From assembly GCA_015501075.1 (NCBI GenBank), contig JADNYJ010000507.1:1-22521 (forward strand): 22,521 bases of DNA, written 5' to 3'. The notes under the pieces are model-generated. The model saw only the letters and a program-made list of their open reading frames with translations. It did not search any database and was not told the DNA's origin. Numbering within the stretch: position 1 is the first letter of the stretch; each line of letters starts with the position of its first letter. Source of the DNA: Gymnopilus junonius (taxonomy: Eukaryota; Basidiomycota; Agaricomycetes; Agaricales; Galerinaceae). A program made the position numbers and the translations under genes. Shown piece by piece: positions 1 to 9,939 of the stretch.

Positions 1-497
1 CAGACATTGTCAGCTATTTTGACTTTATATGTAAATTATAAGGTAGACAAACCAAACTTATTGAAAAACTCAATCCTCATGGGAGGTGAATCAGCAACAG
101 TCACTGGTAATACACCACAAAATAATTCTTTATCAATCAAAACTCTCTAGTGGATAGGGCACAAAATTTAGAGCTAGGGTGAGTTTGCACTATGAAAAAT
201 GCCTCCAGAAGAGCAAATTTTATTTGTTAATCTATGAAAAAAATATACACAATTTCTTAGGCAGAAAAGGCACAGACTGATGATACTAAGCATTATGAGA
301 TTAGAATACAGATAATGATATAGAGCTTGTGCCAAAGACTAGAGGTTTCAAGAAAAAAAATAATCTACCAAAAAATAAAAATCTCCAGTGAGCACATTCT
401 ATAAATGAGTGCCTGGCTCTACCTTGAAATTTTGATGAATCTCTGTAATGAGAAACTGAACATACCTATGTGCCCATTACTGTCTCAATTATAAAAA
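1..497. other. AT-rich unassigned flank
   Basis: This stretch is clearly richer in A and T than the rest of the window and matches none of the six LINE copies or the Copia element. It ends abruptly at 497/498, where homology to the LINE endonuclease begins. On the minus strand, about 35 codons near 17-125 read open (…CGVLPVTVADSPP…EFFNKFG…, then TAA) and follow a possible AG acceptor, so a terminal exon is conceivable. I see no recognisable domain and do not call a gene. Non-LTR elements normally keep their 3' end, so the sequence is more likely another insertion into LINE-A, or the product of a deletion, than the original target. Confidence 0.5.
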
Positions 498-818
498 GCA
501 TCAGTCCTAGCATAGCTGCTGTGTTCAGCAAGTTATTAGCTGTTGTCCGATGATGCAGGACACCAGGGTCCCACTTACTCGAATGACAGTTGAAATCACC
601 CCCCATGTAATGAAACATTGGAAGAAAGTTGGCCTGCTCGGTGAGTAAGTCGATAGCTGTGTGCTTGTCATCAGAATACACATTCAGTAAATTAACAACA
701 GTGTCCCTGGTAAACAGAGAAACCGCCATGATATCGCAGTGATCTATAAGATCTCATCGCATGGCAGGGCGCCAGGGGTTCAACCTCATCGAGACATAGG
801 TCAGAACACATGGCCGGA

Positions 819-832
819 GCCCAGTGGGGTCA
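819..832. repeat. Target-site duplication of LINE-B, left copy
   Basis: GCCCAGTGGGGTCA lies immediately before the 5' end of LINE-B and matches 1,976-1,989 at 13 of 14 bases. Removing LINE-B and one copy restores a continuous LINE-A endonuclease sequence that aligns with LINE-C around 7,065-7,085. Confidence 0.9.
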
Positions 833-1502
833 TACATTGTTATCTTGTCAGACTCCACTAAGGCTTTGGGGAGTCTGCTTGATGCCTCCGTGCATTCCGG
901 CCAAGCTCATTCCTTGGCTGTGATTCACGCTCTTACAGAGTGGTGGACCAGAGGTCCTGGCTGCCACATCTCTCTTCATCATGTCCCATCTTCTTTGAAG
1001 TGGGGCATACACCACCAAGCTCATATCATGGTGACTGAGCTTTTAGTAGCGGTGGGGCCTAATATGCCACACTCACTTGCTTCGCTGTGCAAAGTGGCTG
1101 ACGATAATCCAGGGGAAGGCTGGCAAGAGCTGTTCCAGCAACCTTCATACTCAGGGCGACAAGTTTTGTCACTCACTGACCTCAACGGGGGTCGACTCGA
1201 ACCAAGGGCCAAACGAGGAGGCCCCTGGCTTCAAGCTGCAGGCAGCGACTTGACCCTCTTTACAAGGGTCACTCATGCCATCACCAACCATGCTCCCATC
1301 GGGGAGTATTACTCTCGATTCAATATCCCTGAATCCACTGGTTGTGAGTGCGGCTTCCATACCCAAACCCATGACCACTTATTTTGGATGTGTCCCAGCA
1401 CAACCGTCATGACTATCCGGTTTGTCTGGATCAGCTCGTATTGTTTTTGAAGGCTAACCCCACAGTGTTTGCCTTCAACCGCCCCCTCAGGGTGTCAGAT
1501 AA
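833..1502 (+). pseudogene. LINE-B ORF2 C-terminus (partial RNase H and Cys/His motif)
   Basis: The fragment begins at YIVILSDSTKALGSLLDAS, which contains the third catalytic Asp of RNase H. It continues through the HVPSSLKWGIHHQAH segment to a C-terminal zinc-finger-like motif, CECGFHTQTHDHLFWMCP. The first two RNase H acidic residues and the whole RT are absent because of the 5' truncation. The frame breaks after FWMCPS near 1,395, and a C is missing from the run near 1,483 compared with LINE-E. The family stop codon TAA is at 1,500-1,502. The fragment cannot encode an active enzyme. Confidence 0.85.
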
Positions 1503-1975
1503 CTTGGTCGGGCAAGGTAGGTGTTGTTCCTGTTGGCTGGATTTGTCGGTTTGGGGTGCGCTCAGAACAGAGTCCTAATACTTGGCAGGCTTTGGCTTTG
1601 CTAGGTTGAGGGTGGGGGCTTTGGTTCTGGAGCTTCGGCATTATCGACAGACCATTGTAGCCCCTGCTTCAGCGACCCGAAATGGTCTGCCTTCAGTGGC
1701 TAACACAGTATGCATGCATCCTGGGTTGTCGGGTTTGGCTGGCGGGCCCCCTTCCGGTGCCCTTCTTTTACTTTGTTGGACCCCTCCCTTTGGCCGGGGC
1801 ATCAATGAGAGTATGGGCCCACTATCTTGTGGTCCTAAGTTGGCCCGCGAGAGCCAGTCTCACACTAGGCATAGTTTAACGGTAGATTACTTGGGTGTAT
1901 GTATATCTGCGACTGGACTGCTTTTGCACACCGGTATATAAATCCTTGATTTAAAAAAAAAAGAAAAAAAAAAAA
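1503..1975 (+). other. LINE-B 3' UTR and poly(A) tail
   Basis: This roughly 450-nt GC-rich 3' UTR is shared with LINE-D and LINE-E and ends GGTATATAAATCC, then GATTTA, then the A tract. One G at 1,963 interrupts the tail. LINE 3' UTRs usually carry the signal recognised by the element's own RT. No AATAAA is obvious just before the tail. Confidence 0.8.
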
Positions 1976-1989
1976 GCCCTGTGGGGTCA
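1976..1989. repeat. Target-site duplication of LINE-B, right copy
   Basis: GCCCTGTGGGGTCA follows the A tail directly and differs from 819-832 at one position (A/T). Confidence 0.9.
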
Positions 1990-2207
1990 GGCTGAACCAT
2001 AACCTTCCAATCAGGGTGGTTCAGGGCTCCAATAACTGCCTCACCTTCGGGATCTCTCAAAGACAGGGCATGTCATATCTCATGCCAAGGTGGCTCTTGC
2101 AAGAAAATAACATCAAAAAAGTCTTTTAGATGGTCTAGAAGTACATCGATATGACCATAATTTTGGTTACAATTGTAGGAAATAATTCTAACATCCTCCT
2201 TTCTTCT

Positions 2208-2212
2208 CATTA
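2208..2212 (-). promoter_or_regulatory. TAATG ORF1-stop/ORF2-start overlap (LINE-A)
   Basis: On the minus strand the ORF1 stop TAA and the ORF2 start ATG share one A, inside GCTCGATAATGAGAAG. LINE-F has the same arrangement at 20,248-20,252. A UAAUG junction is known to drive coupled termination and reinitiation in the insect non-LTR element SART1; that it works this way here is inference. Confidence 0.7.
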
Positions 2213-4196
2213 TCGAGCTAGAGGAGGGACGTAAGACATCAAGGTCCAGAGTGCACATCTATCACATACCTCGCAGTATTTGGCTATGATCCAATCATGA
2301 TCGAAGTGGTGTTCCCAGAACTTGCAATTGCATCCTGTGGCAGGGTGCTCACCCTGGCAGTTGGGGCAGCGGGCCTTGTGGGGGCATGGCTCACCTGCTG
2401 GGATGGGGTGGCACATACCGTCCGAATCCAGTGGGGGCCGGTTACAGCAAGGCGCGAGGGCACGATGCTCATCAGTGGCATGAGGCCCGCCACACCATGC
2501 ACAGCAGCGCTGGTGGGCCCTACAATCCTTGGTGAGATGACCCCAGCACTGGCAGCACTGGCACATGGGGAAACCTCATCGGGCAGCAGCCAGCTTTACA
2601 TAAAGCAGCTCATCCTTGTAGCAAAAAGCCTTGTTGATAAGCGTCTTCATGGTTCATCCAGTCTGGGAGTCCCAGATCTCAAAGTAGCAATCGAACTTAG
2701 AGCTCTTTGCTGATTGACGTACGAGGCACGCATGCCCCACAAAAGGAATGCCTGAGAAGAGAGGGGCCCTTTCGAGCACTCTCTCAATGTCGGTGATGGT
2801 GGTGACAGTCTTCTGGAAGACATCCGTATAATAGGGAACATCCAAAACCTTCAGGAAGGCTTTGGACATCGGTAGACCGACCCAGGGTGTCAGCTCCTTA
2901 TTAGCATCGGAGGTGCCCTGGACAACATTGTAGATTGCACCCGAAGGAGCATAAGCTCATCAGTCATGGGTACATGGTTGGTGTGCAGAGCCCACCCACG
3001 ATAGGTGGGCTCTGCAGAAGTGATCTGAATATCGAATCGATTGAGGGCCATCATCCAGTTGATCTCATCAACCAGCATAGCAAGTATGATGTTCTTTGGC
3101 ATAAAGTCATTGAACACCACGAGAACTTGGCGGCGCATCGGGCCTGCCGTGACAAAGTCCAGCCCTTTGGACTTGGCTGGGGTAGAGGGTCTAGCCGGGC
3201 CCTGAGAGGGTCTGGGACCAGGGTCTGGGCCCAGGCCTGAGGTGGCCCGGGTCCAGGTTTGCGGTGCCATTTGAGCAACTGCATGCTCAAAGTAGCAATT
3301 AGTAAGTGATCCATGGGTCGAGGACCCTGGAACTGGTGTCCAGAGTTTCGAGGTGAAGGAGTGCTTGGGGTGCAAGGAGAGGGGAATGGGAGGGGGCCCT
3401 GGAGGGGCAGCCTCTGGTACTGGACCAGCTTAGCCTTCTGTTTATGAGGCTGAAGCTTGGCATGAGCAGGAGCAGGAGCGGGTGCCTTGGGGGGCTCCGT
3501 GGGGTCTGCTGGAGGGCCAATCTGCTTTGGAGGGGCAGACTGGGAAGATGAGGGCTCAGGGGGGGGAGCAGAAGCTCCTCCTCGAGTCTTTGCGAGGTCT
3601 CGATACATAAGGTCCACTAGGGAGCTGTCTGAATCGATGAGGTTGCGGATGACTGACCATCTAAGAGACGGTGCTTGTGTGCTGACAACCATGACCTCCT
3701 TGGCCCAAGGGGAAGTAGTCACCAAATTCACTATTCTAGTGAAAAGGCCAGCATAATCAGGGCGATCTGCCCCTGATAAAGTAGAAGGACCATTGGTCAT
3801 CATGAATGAACCAATGGTCTTCAGTGACTCCGCCACAGCGACCCAATCCCCCTCTGATCCTGTGAGGGAAAGGGCAGTAGGCTGCAGCTCTGGAGAGGCG
3901 CTTGGGAGAGGAAAATGAATGGTATCATCATCCTCCCCCATGGAAACATCAGGGGATGAAGCCCTTGAAGCAATGGGAGTAGTGGCCCATGAGTGTATTG
4001 CTGACCGAGACTCAGCCTCCTCCTGCTCACGAGGAGCAGGGGTGGATGAAGCATATCTCTCTCGAACGGATCGAGAGGACGAAGAACCCTCAGGGGTTGG
4101 AGACTTGGTACTCGAAGCTCCAACAGACAGTAAACGCCTGCCAGAGGCAGAGAGGGAGGGGCGATTGGGTGTGGACAATGATGATTGCTTGAACAT
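2210..4196 (-). pseudogene. LINE-A ORF1 (Gag-like, zinc knuckle), frameshifted
   Basis: ORF1 proteins of this type bind element RNA and package it with ORF2. The ATG at 4,196 begins MFKQSSLS, as in LINE-C (MSKQSSLS). About 150 Ser/Pro/acidic residues follow, then a Pro/Gln-rich linker and a Gag-like core (…RRQVLVVFND…LAMLVDEINW…). The C-terminus has three Cys/His units: CQCCQCWGHLTKDC (CX2CX4HX4C), CAWCGGPHATDEH and CPNCQGEHPATGC. The frame moves near 3,380 and again near 2,935. TGA at 2,650-2,652 replaces a CGA that LINE-C keeps, and a second TGA precedes the knuckles near 2,585. The ORF ends at TAA 2,210-2,212, overlapping the ORF2 ATG by one base. Family membership is certain; the exact frameshift positions are estimates. 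Confidence 0.85.
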
Positions 4197-4336
4197 CGAC
4201 TTGCACTAAAGGTGCGTACACACTCGAATAGTGATAAACACTATCCAAGTACCAGATCACAGGTTGTTGAGGAGAGTTGCAGCATTGTGAGTATATCGAC
4301 ATTTTGTGATGATGGTGGTCTGTGGGAAAGAAGGAT
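4197..4336 (-). promoter_or_regulatory. LINE-A 5' UTR (140 nt)
   Basis: The stretch from the shared 5' terminus to the ORF1 ATG is 140 nt in LINE-A, LINE-C and LINE-F and is well conserved among them. Non-LTR elements usually carry an internal promoter here so that new copies bring their own; that role is inferred from the family. I see no clear TATA box. Confidence 0.5.
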
Positions 4337-4857
4337 GTGCACTATTCTGAGTAGTGTATACAACTTCCATGCCTCAGCATCTGCTTATACTCAGTTCTGG
4401 AATGACAGCAATTCTAACAACACCAACTCAATCCAGATCACATGTCACCAGGTTTGGCAGCTATTTGTGCAGGAGTCTATCCGGGCTGTTGCCACTGCCC
4501 ATAATCGAGATCTAAAGATGCCTAACAACTTGGATATCAAGGGAGTTGTGAAAGAAGCATTTGCACAGCTGGGCAACAATGGTGTGGTGGACATTGGAAT
4601 ACACCATGAGTGCTCTGAATGCTCCCATCCATACAAATCATCTGCAGGAAATGTTGGACAACACAATGATCCTGCATCTGTTGCTGGATTGGATGAAACA
4701 AACTCAGATATTCCTGTATTGACTAGAGATGATGCAGATAACTCTGTGCAGTATACTGAAGAAGATAGATGGGCTCATGCTCACAGGCAAAGAAGGCATG
4801 ATGAAGAAATGGAGGTTGATGATTACAAACCTGTGAAGATGGTAGTGGTGGATGGGC
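4337..4857 (+). pseudogene. KDZ-transposase-associated cysteine-cluster protein fragment (CxC5/CxC6-like)
   Basis: One uninterrupted frame of about 173 codons runs from 4,338 to 4,857. It reads FHASASAYTQFWN…, then an HQVWQLFVQESIRAVA segment, then HECSECSHPYKS with a CX2C pair, then an acidic stretch and YKPVKMVVVDG. From memory this order resembles fungal CxC5/CxC6 cysteine-cluster proteins encoded beside KDZ transposases; a profile search has not been run. In that family more cysteines follow the VVVDG segment, and here LINE-C cuts the sequence off exactly at that point. LINE-A cuts off the upstream side. The frame also stays open into both LINE 5' UTRs, giving a chance chimeric ORF at 4,185-4,937. 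The transposase itself is not in the window. It could still be another Cys-rich fungal protein. Confidence 0.65.
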
Positions 4858-4997
4858 ATCCTTCTTTCCCACAGACCACCACCATCGCAAAACATCGATA
4901 TACTCGCAATGCTGCAACTCTCCTCAACAACCTGTGATCTGGTCCTTGGATAGTGTTTATTGCTATTTGAGTGTGTATGCACCTTTAGTGCAAATCG
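4858..4997 (+). promoter_or_regulatory. LINE-C 5' UTR (140 nt)
   Basis: The same length and closely the same sequence as the leaders of LINE-A and LINE-F. With the LINE-A leader at 4,197-4,336 it points outward from the KDZ-like fragment, so two possible internal promoters lie head to head about 520 bp apart. Promoter activity is inferred. Confidence 0.5.
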
Positions 4998-6905
4998 ATG
5001 TCCAAGCAATCATCATTGTCTGCGCCCAAGCGCCCCTCCCTCTCTGCCTCTGGCAGGCGTTTACCATCCGTCAGTGCTTTGAGTACCAAATCCCCAACCC
5101 CTGAGGGTTCTTCATCCTCTCGATCCATTCAAGAGAGATATGCTTCAGCCACCCCTGCTCCTCACGAGCGGGAGGAGACTGAGTCTCGGTCAGTGATCCA
5201 CTCACAGGCCACTACTCCCATTGCTTCAAGGGCTTCGTCCCCCGATGTTTCCATGGGGGAGGATGATGACACTGTTTGTTTTCCTCTCCCAAGTGCTTCT
5301 CCAGAGCCGCAGCCTACTGCCCTTTCCCTCACAGGATCGGAGGGGGACTGGGTTGCTGTGGCGGAGTCACTGAAGACCATTGGTTCATTTATGATGTCCA
5401 ACGGTCCTTCTACTTTATCAGGGGCAGACTGCCCTGATTATGCTGGCCTGTTCACTAGGATAGTGAATTTGGTCACTACTTCCCTTGGGCCAAGGAGGCC
5501 ATGGGCATCAGTGCACGATCGCTGTCTCTTAGATGGTCAATCGTCCATAACCTTATCAATTCAGATAGTTCCCTAGTGGACCTCATGTATCGAGACCTAG
5601 CGAAGACTTGAGGGGAAGCTTCTGCTCCCCCCCCGAGCCTTCATCTTCCCAGTCTGCTCCTCCAAAGCAGACTGGCCCTCCAGCGGACCCTGTGGAGCCT
5701 CCCAAGGCTCCCGCTCCTGCTCCTTCTTGTACCAAGCTTCAGCCCCGCAAACAGAAGGCAAAGCTGGTTCAGGATCAGAGGCCGCCCCCTCCAGGGCCCC
5801 CTCCCGTTCCTCTCTCCTCCCATCCCAAGCACTCCTTTGCCTCGAAACTCTGGACACCAGTTCCGGGGTCCTCGACCTGTGGATCGCTTACTAATCGCTA
5901 CTTTGAGCGTGCAGTTGCTCAAATGGCACCGCAAACCTGGACCCTCTACCCAGCCAAGTCCAAAGGGCTAGACTTTGTCATGGCAGGCCTGACATGCCGC
6001 CAAGTTCTCGTGGTGTTCAATGACCGCGTGCTGATGAACGTCATACTTGCTATGCTGGTTGATGAGATCAACTGGATGATGGCCCTCAATCGATTCGATA
6101 TTCAGATCACTTCTGCGGAGCCCACCTATCGTGGGTGGGCTCTGCACACCAACCACGTACCCATGACTGATGAGCTTATGCTCCTTCGGGGTGCGATCTA
6201 CAATGTTGTCCAGGGCACCTCCAATGCTAATAAGGAGCTGACACCCTGGGTCGGTCTACCAATGTCCAAAGCCTTCCTGAAGGTTTTGGATGTTCCCTAT
6301 TATATGGACGTCTTCCAGAAGACTGTCACCACCATCGCCGACATTGAGAGAGCACTCGAAAGGGCCCCTCTCTTCTTGGGCATTCCTTTTGCGGGGCATG
6401 CATGCCTCATACGTCAATCAGCAAAGAGCTCTAAGTTTGATTGCTACTTTGACATCTGGGACTTCCAGACTGGACGAACCATGAAGACGCTTATTAACAA
6501 AGCATTTCACTACAAGGATGAGCTGCTTTATGTAAAGCCAACTGCCGCTCGATGTGGTGTCCCCATGTGCCAGCGCTGGGGGCATCTCACCAAGGATTGT
6601 AGGGCCCACCAGTGCCACTGTGTATGGTGTGGTGGGCCTCACACTACTGATGAGCATCGTGCCCTTGTGCCTTGCTGCAACCGGCCTCCGCCGGACTCGG
6701 ACGGTATGCGCCACCCCACTCCAGCTGGTGAGCCATGCCCCCACAAGGCCCACTGTCCCAATTGCCGGGGTGAGCACCCTGCCACAGGATGCAATTGCAA
6801 GTTCTGGAACACCGCTTCGATCATGATTGGATCATAGCCAAATACCACGAGGTACGTGATTGATGTGCACTCTGGACCTTGATGTCTAACATCCCTCCTC
6901 TAGCT
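4998..6905 (+). pseudogene. LINE-C ORF1 (Gag-like), broken
   Basis: ORF1 begins MSKQSSLSAPKRPSLSASGR at 4,998 and stays open to about 5,576, where the frame is lost. A second long frame (about 5,612-6,837) carries the Pro-rich linker, the Gag-like core and the Cys/His region. TGA at 5,609-5,611 replaces CGA present in LINE-A and LINE-F (KTRGG). In the first knuckle, MCQRWGHLTKDC lacks three residues compared with LINE-A, losing one Cys of CX2CX4HX4C. The later units CVWCGGPHTTDEH and CPNCRGEHPATGC remain. The end is approximate because the ORF1/ORF2 junction is deleted. Confidence 0.85.
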
Positions 6906-9687
6906 GATGTACTTCTAGACCATCTAAAAGATTCTTTTGATGTTATTTTCTTGCAAGAGCCACCTTGGCGTGAGATATGACGTGCCCCATCTTCGAGAGA
7001 TCCTGAAGGTGAGGCAGTTATTGGTGCACCGAACCACCCTGACTGGAAGGTAATGGTTCGGCCTGATCCCACTGGGCTCCGGCCATGTGTTCTGACCTAC
7101 ATTTCGATGAGGCTGAACCCCTGGCACCCTGCCATGCGACGTGATCTTATAGATCACCATGACATCATGGTGGTTTCTCTGTTTACCGGGGACACCATTG
7201 TTAATTTACTGAATGTGATTCTGATAACAAACACACAGCTATCGACTTGCTCACTGAGCAGGCCGACTTTCTCCCAATGTTTCATTACATGGGGGGTGAC
7301 TTCAACTGTCATTCAAATAAGTGGGACCCTGGTGTCCTGCATCATCGGATGACAGCTAATAACCTGCTGAACACGGCAGCTATGCTGGGACTGATGCTCT
7401 CACTCCCAGTCAATCCGGGGCCCCACTCACATCCCTGGTAACCCATCACTATGAGAGTCAGTCATCAACCTCATCTTCATTCAGCCTACCAAGGAGCTGT
7501 CTGCAGGGACTCGGCAAGGTGAACTATGGCACGGGCCATCGGACCATGTTCCGCTGGCTTGCTCTATTTCTGTTGCTCCAGTGGCAGCAACTGTTCCAAT
7601 GTGCTCACTGCCACTGGATCAATTGGATGACTTTGTGTTGTCCATCATTGAGAAGCTCAAAGGCATTGATCCCTTTGTGCCGATCATCACCCTGGATCAG
7701 GTGGAGGCTATGTCTTCGGATGTGGCTTCTGCTTTCTCGGATGCTTGGCAAAAGTATTCCAAGACGATTCGTATTTCCCCTTACTTCCGTCCTTGGTGGG
7801 ACAACTCTTGTGAGGATTCCTTCGATGCTTATCAGTGAGATAACTCTTGCGATAACCATAAAATTTTCTGCAAAGCTGTCAAAGCTGCTAAGCACAAGTT
7901 CTTTGATGAGCGCATCAATGAAGTTGCTACTACCAACAAGCGCCCCTGGGATCTTATGAACTGGATCCAGCAGTGCAAGTTACCACCCTCCGAGGCTATC
8001 CAGTTTAATGGGCAGCCCTGCCATGATATGCCCTCCCTCTGGGATGCCCTTCATGGCATGTACAACTCGGCCTCTGACTGAACGTATGACATTAGTGGTC
8101 TCACCTCCCTTCCCGATATGGAAGTGCGCGAGTGGACCGCCTTTTCACTGTTAGAATTGAGGGAGGCCTTGGCATCCTGCTCTAACAACTCAGCGCCGGG
8201 TCCTGACCATATTAAGTGGTCACACCTTAAGGCAATTATTCGCGACGAACACTGTCTTCAGGTGTTCGTGCAGTTAGCTAATGCCTGCCTTCGGGTTGGG
8301 TATTGGCCAACTCACTTTAAGGAGTCCTTGTCAGTGATTATTCCTAAACTGAACAAGCCCTCATATTCCACACCTAAGGCGTTCAGACCAATAGTGCTCC
8401 TGAACACCCTGGGCAAGTTGGTTGAAAAGATGCTTTCCAACCGTATTCAATTCGATGCTGTTAAGCACGACATTTTTCATCCTAATCAACTGGCGGAGTG
8501 TGGCAGTGCTCCACCAAGGATGCGGGCTTGCTCCTCATGCACCTGGTGCATGCAGGGTGGGCTCGGGCTTAAAAACCAGTGTCATCGCCTTCGACGTGGC
8601 ATAGTTCTTCCCTTCCCTCAATCACAAAGTGCTGATTGTGATTCTCAGGAAGCAGGGCTTCCCTCCTAATGTGGTGGAATTCTTTTCATCATACCTAGTG
8701 GCCGTTCCACGTCATACGCCTGGAACGGTTTTCAATCTGATCCCCACAAGCTGATGTCGGGGTGGGGCAGGGCTCTGCTTTGTCCCGGTCCTCTCGGCAC
8801 TCTTTCTCACACCAGTGCTGAAACTTTTCATGCAGAATGAGTCGGTCTCCGATACCACTCTGCTCTCTTATGTTGATGATGGCACACTCATCGTGCAGTC
8901 ACAGACACTTGATGCTAACTGCATAGCCCTGAAGAGGTCCTATGCGGTGATTTTTGAACTCTTCACAAAGTTCGCCCTTGCTCTTGAGCATGACAAGACA
9001 GAGTTATTCCATTTTGATCGTTCTCATTCTGAGTTCAATCCATCCATGGATCTAGGGTATGCTCCCTACACTCGTGACAAACATCTGATGCCCAAGCCGT
9101 TTTGGCGGTACTTGGGTTTCTTCTTCGACCAGAAATTGACATTTCATGAACATGTCCGGTATTACTCTACCAAATCCTTCACCACCATTAAGGCGATGAG
9201 GATGCTTGGTAACTCATCTAGGGGGCTCACGCCCATGCAAAAGTGTCTGCTTTACAGGTCTTGTGTGTTGCCTATTGCAACATACGGCCTCTGGTTGTGG
9301 TTCTTCCAAGGAGCTAAGTGCCAGGGGACCATTAAACTACTGACCAGCATGCAGAGGCATGCTGCACTCTGGATTACCGGTGCATTCCATAACTCCCCTA
9401 TGGGAGGGATCGAGGCTCTCGCTGGCCTGGTCCCTATCCACTTAGTCTTGAAACGTGCTGCCACAGTAGGTGTTCTGCATATGGTGGCCCTCTCGGACAC
9501 TCATCCGGTGCACTCCCTTCTGAGTGCGCCCTTTTCTAAAGGAGCAACTCCTCACCCTCACTCTGCTGCCTTTATGACTGCCCCACAATGCGCTAAGGTG
9601 CGGGGCACTGTTATGGATGTCGATGACATGCTCCATGTAGTCAGTGAGCCTCTGGAGCCCTTTGCCCCAGAAGCTCGTCCAGGCGGG
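6906..9687 (+). pseudogene. LINE-C ORF2 (endonuclease and reverse transcriptase), broken
   Basis: The region resumes at DVLLDHLKDSFDVIFLQEPPW, after a deletion of about 68 bp that removed the start codon and SYNCNQ motif. Endonuclease landmarks are LQEPPW (6,955), GGDFNCH (7,290-7,315) and GPSDH (about 7,527-7,542). RT landmarks are NNSAPGPDHIKW, KAFRPIVLLNTLGKLVEKML, the motif A region near 8,590, YVDDG at 8,869-8,880 and FWRYLGFFFD. Nonsense codons include TGA 6,978-6,980 (LINE-F has CGA), TGA 7,836-7,838 (shared with LINE-F), TGA 8,079-8,081 (LINE-F has CGA) and TAG in motif A (VA*FFPS). Frameshifts lie near 7,210 and 8,565. RNase H is cut off by the Copia element at 9,688. Confidence 0.88.
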
Positions 9688-9858
9688 TGCTTCTATTAAA
9701 AGGACTGAAGTCCAGAGTTAAGAACTGTCTAAATACAAGGAGAAACTATGTACTACTCACCTGAAGTCCAGAGTTAAGAACTAAGGACTTCAGGAGGACT
9801 TAGCTACAATGTAACTACTCTGTGACATGTAACATATCATGTGAGAGTCACTCTAACA
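9688..9858 (-). repeat. Copia 3' LTR (171 bp)
   Basis: On the minus strand the LTR starts TGTTAGAGTGACTC at 9,858 and ends AATAGAAGCA at 9,688, giving TG…CA termini. It lies between the polypurine tract and LINE-C coding sequence. It holds two copies of a 22-bp repeat beginning CTGAAGTCCAGAG (plus strand) at 9,705-9,726 and 9,761-9,782. The 5' LTR is not in the window, so the boundaries rest on the TG/CA ends and the break in LINE-C homology. Confidence 0.8.
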
Positions 9859-9870
9859 TACCCCCATGAC
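9859..9870 (-). other. Copia polypurine tract
   Basis: The minus strand reads GTCATGGGGGTA just upstream of the LTR TGTTAG. A short G run in this position is the usual primer for plus-strand DNA synthesis in Copia elements. The 9,871-9,939 stretch between it and the RNase H stop holds only purine/pyrimidine-biased sequence. Confidence 0.65.
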
Positions 9871-9939
9871 TGAACATGTCTCTAAGTCTACAAACAAGAA
9901 AGAAAGAGAAAAACAAGACAAGAAAAGACAAGAAAAGAT

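Larger units (their letters stand above)
833..1975 (+). mobile_element. LINE-B: 5'-truncated non-LTR insertion in LINE-A
   Basis: A short copy starting inside RNase H (TACATTGTTATCTTGTCAGA) and running through the ORF2 C-terminus, the 3' UTR and an A-rich tail at 1,953-1,975. The 5' truncation, A tail and 14-bp duplication are the standard marks of target-primed reverse transcription that stopped early. It lies in the opposite orientation to its host, LINE-A. Confidence 0.92.
498..2210 (-). pseudogene. LINE-A ORF2 endonuclease fragment, split by LINE-B
   Basis: ORF2 starts at the ATG at 2,210-2,208 (MRRKED). It shows the motifs of an AP-like endonuclease, the enzyme that nicks target DNA for target-primed reverse transcription: SYNCNQNYGHIDVLL with the N-terminal Asn, then FLQEPPW with the catalytic Glu, then after the LINE-B insertion GGDFNCHSSKWDPG with the Asp/Asn pair. 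A TGA at 2,073-2,075 follows WHEI; LINE-F has CGA there (HEIRCAPS). The insertion at 833-1,975 separates the parts at about the PDPTGLRP codons. The C-terminal SDH motif, RT and RNase H are lost at the 497/498 boundary. Confidence 0.85.
498..4336 (-). mobile_element. LINE-A: non-LTR retrotransposon, 5' end intact, 3' end missing
   Basis: Read on the minus strand, this copy starts at 4,336 with ATCCTTCTTTCCC, the same first base and motif that begin LINE-C and LINE-F. It then has a 140-nt 5' UTR, ORF1, the TAATG junction and the endonuclease half of ORF2. Homology to LINE-C stops at 498, soon after the endonuclease GDFNCH motif, so RT, RNase H, 3' UTR and poly(A) are gone. LINE-B interrupts it at 833-1,975. 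Frameshifts and TGA codons make it non-functional, but it alone keeps an intact first zinc knuckle in ORF1. Its 3' target-site duplication is not visible. Confidence 0.9.
4858..9687 (+). mobile_element. LINE-C: longest non-LTR copy, 3' end beyond the Copia insertion
   Basis: Starting at the shared ATCCTTCTTTCCC terminus, this copy holds the 5' UTR, ORF1, endonuclease, RT and the beginning of the RNase H domain. It is the best guide to family order. At 9,687/9,688 the sequence …CCAGGCGGG meets the end of a Copia LTR. The rest of RNase H, the 3' UTR and poly(A) should lie past the Copia 5' LTR, outside the window. A 68-bp gap near 6,905 removes the ORF2 start, and several TGA codons and frameshifts make it dead. 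Confidence 0.92.

Noticed and set aside
1682..1879. 65-codon frame in the LINE 3' UTR (MVCLQWLTQ…), also at 11,701-11,898
   Set aside because: It is open in LINE-B and LINE-D but disrupted by an indel in LINE-E, has no recognisable motif and lies after the ORF2 stop; an incidental GC-rich open frame is the simpler reading.
3919..4209. Antisense ORFs over ORF1 (for example 3,919-4,209 and 18,273-18,689)
   Set aside because: They mirror the Ser/Pro-rich ORF1 coding strand, have no independent motif, and recur only because the element recurs.
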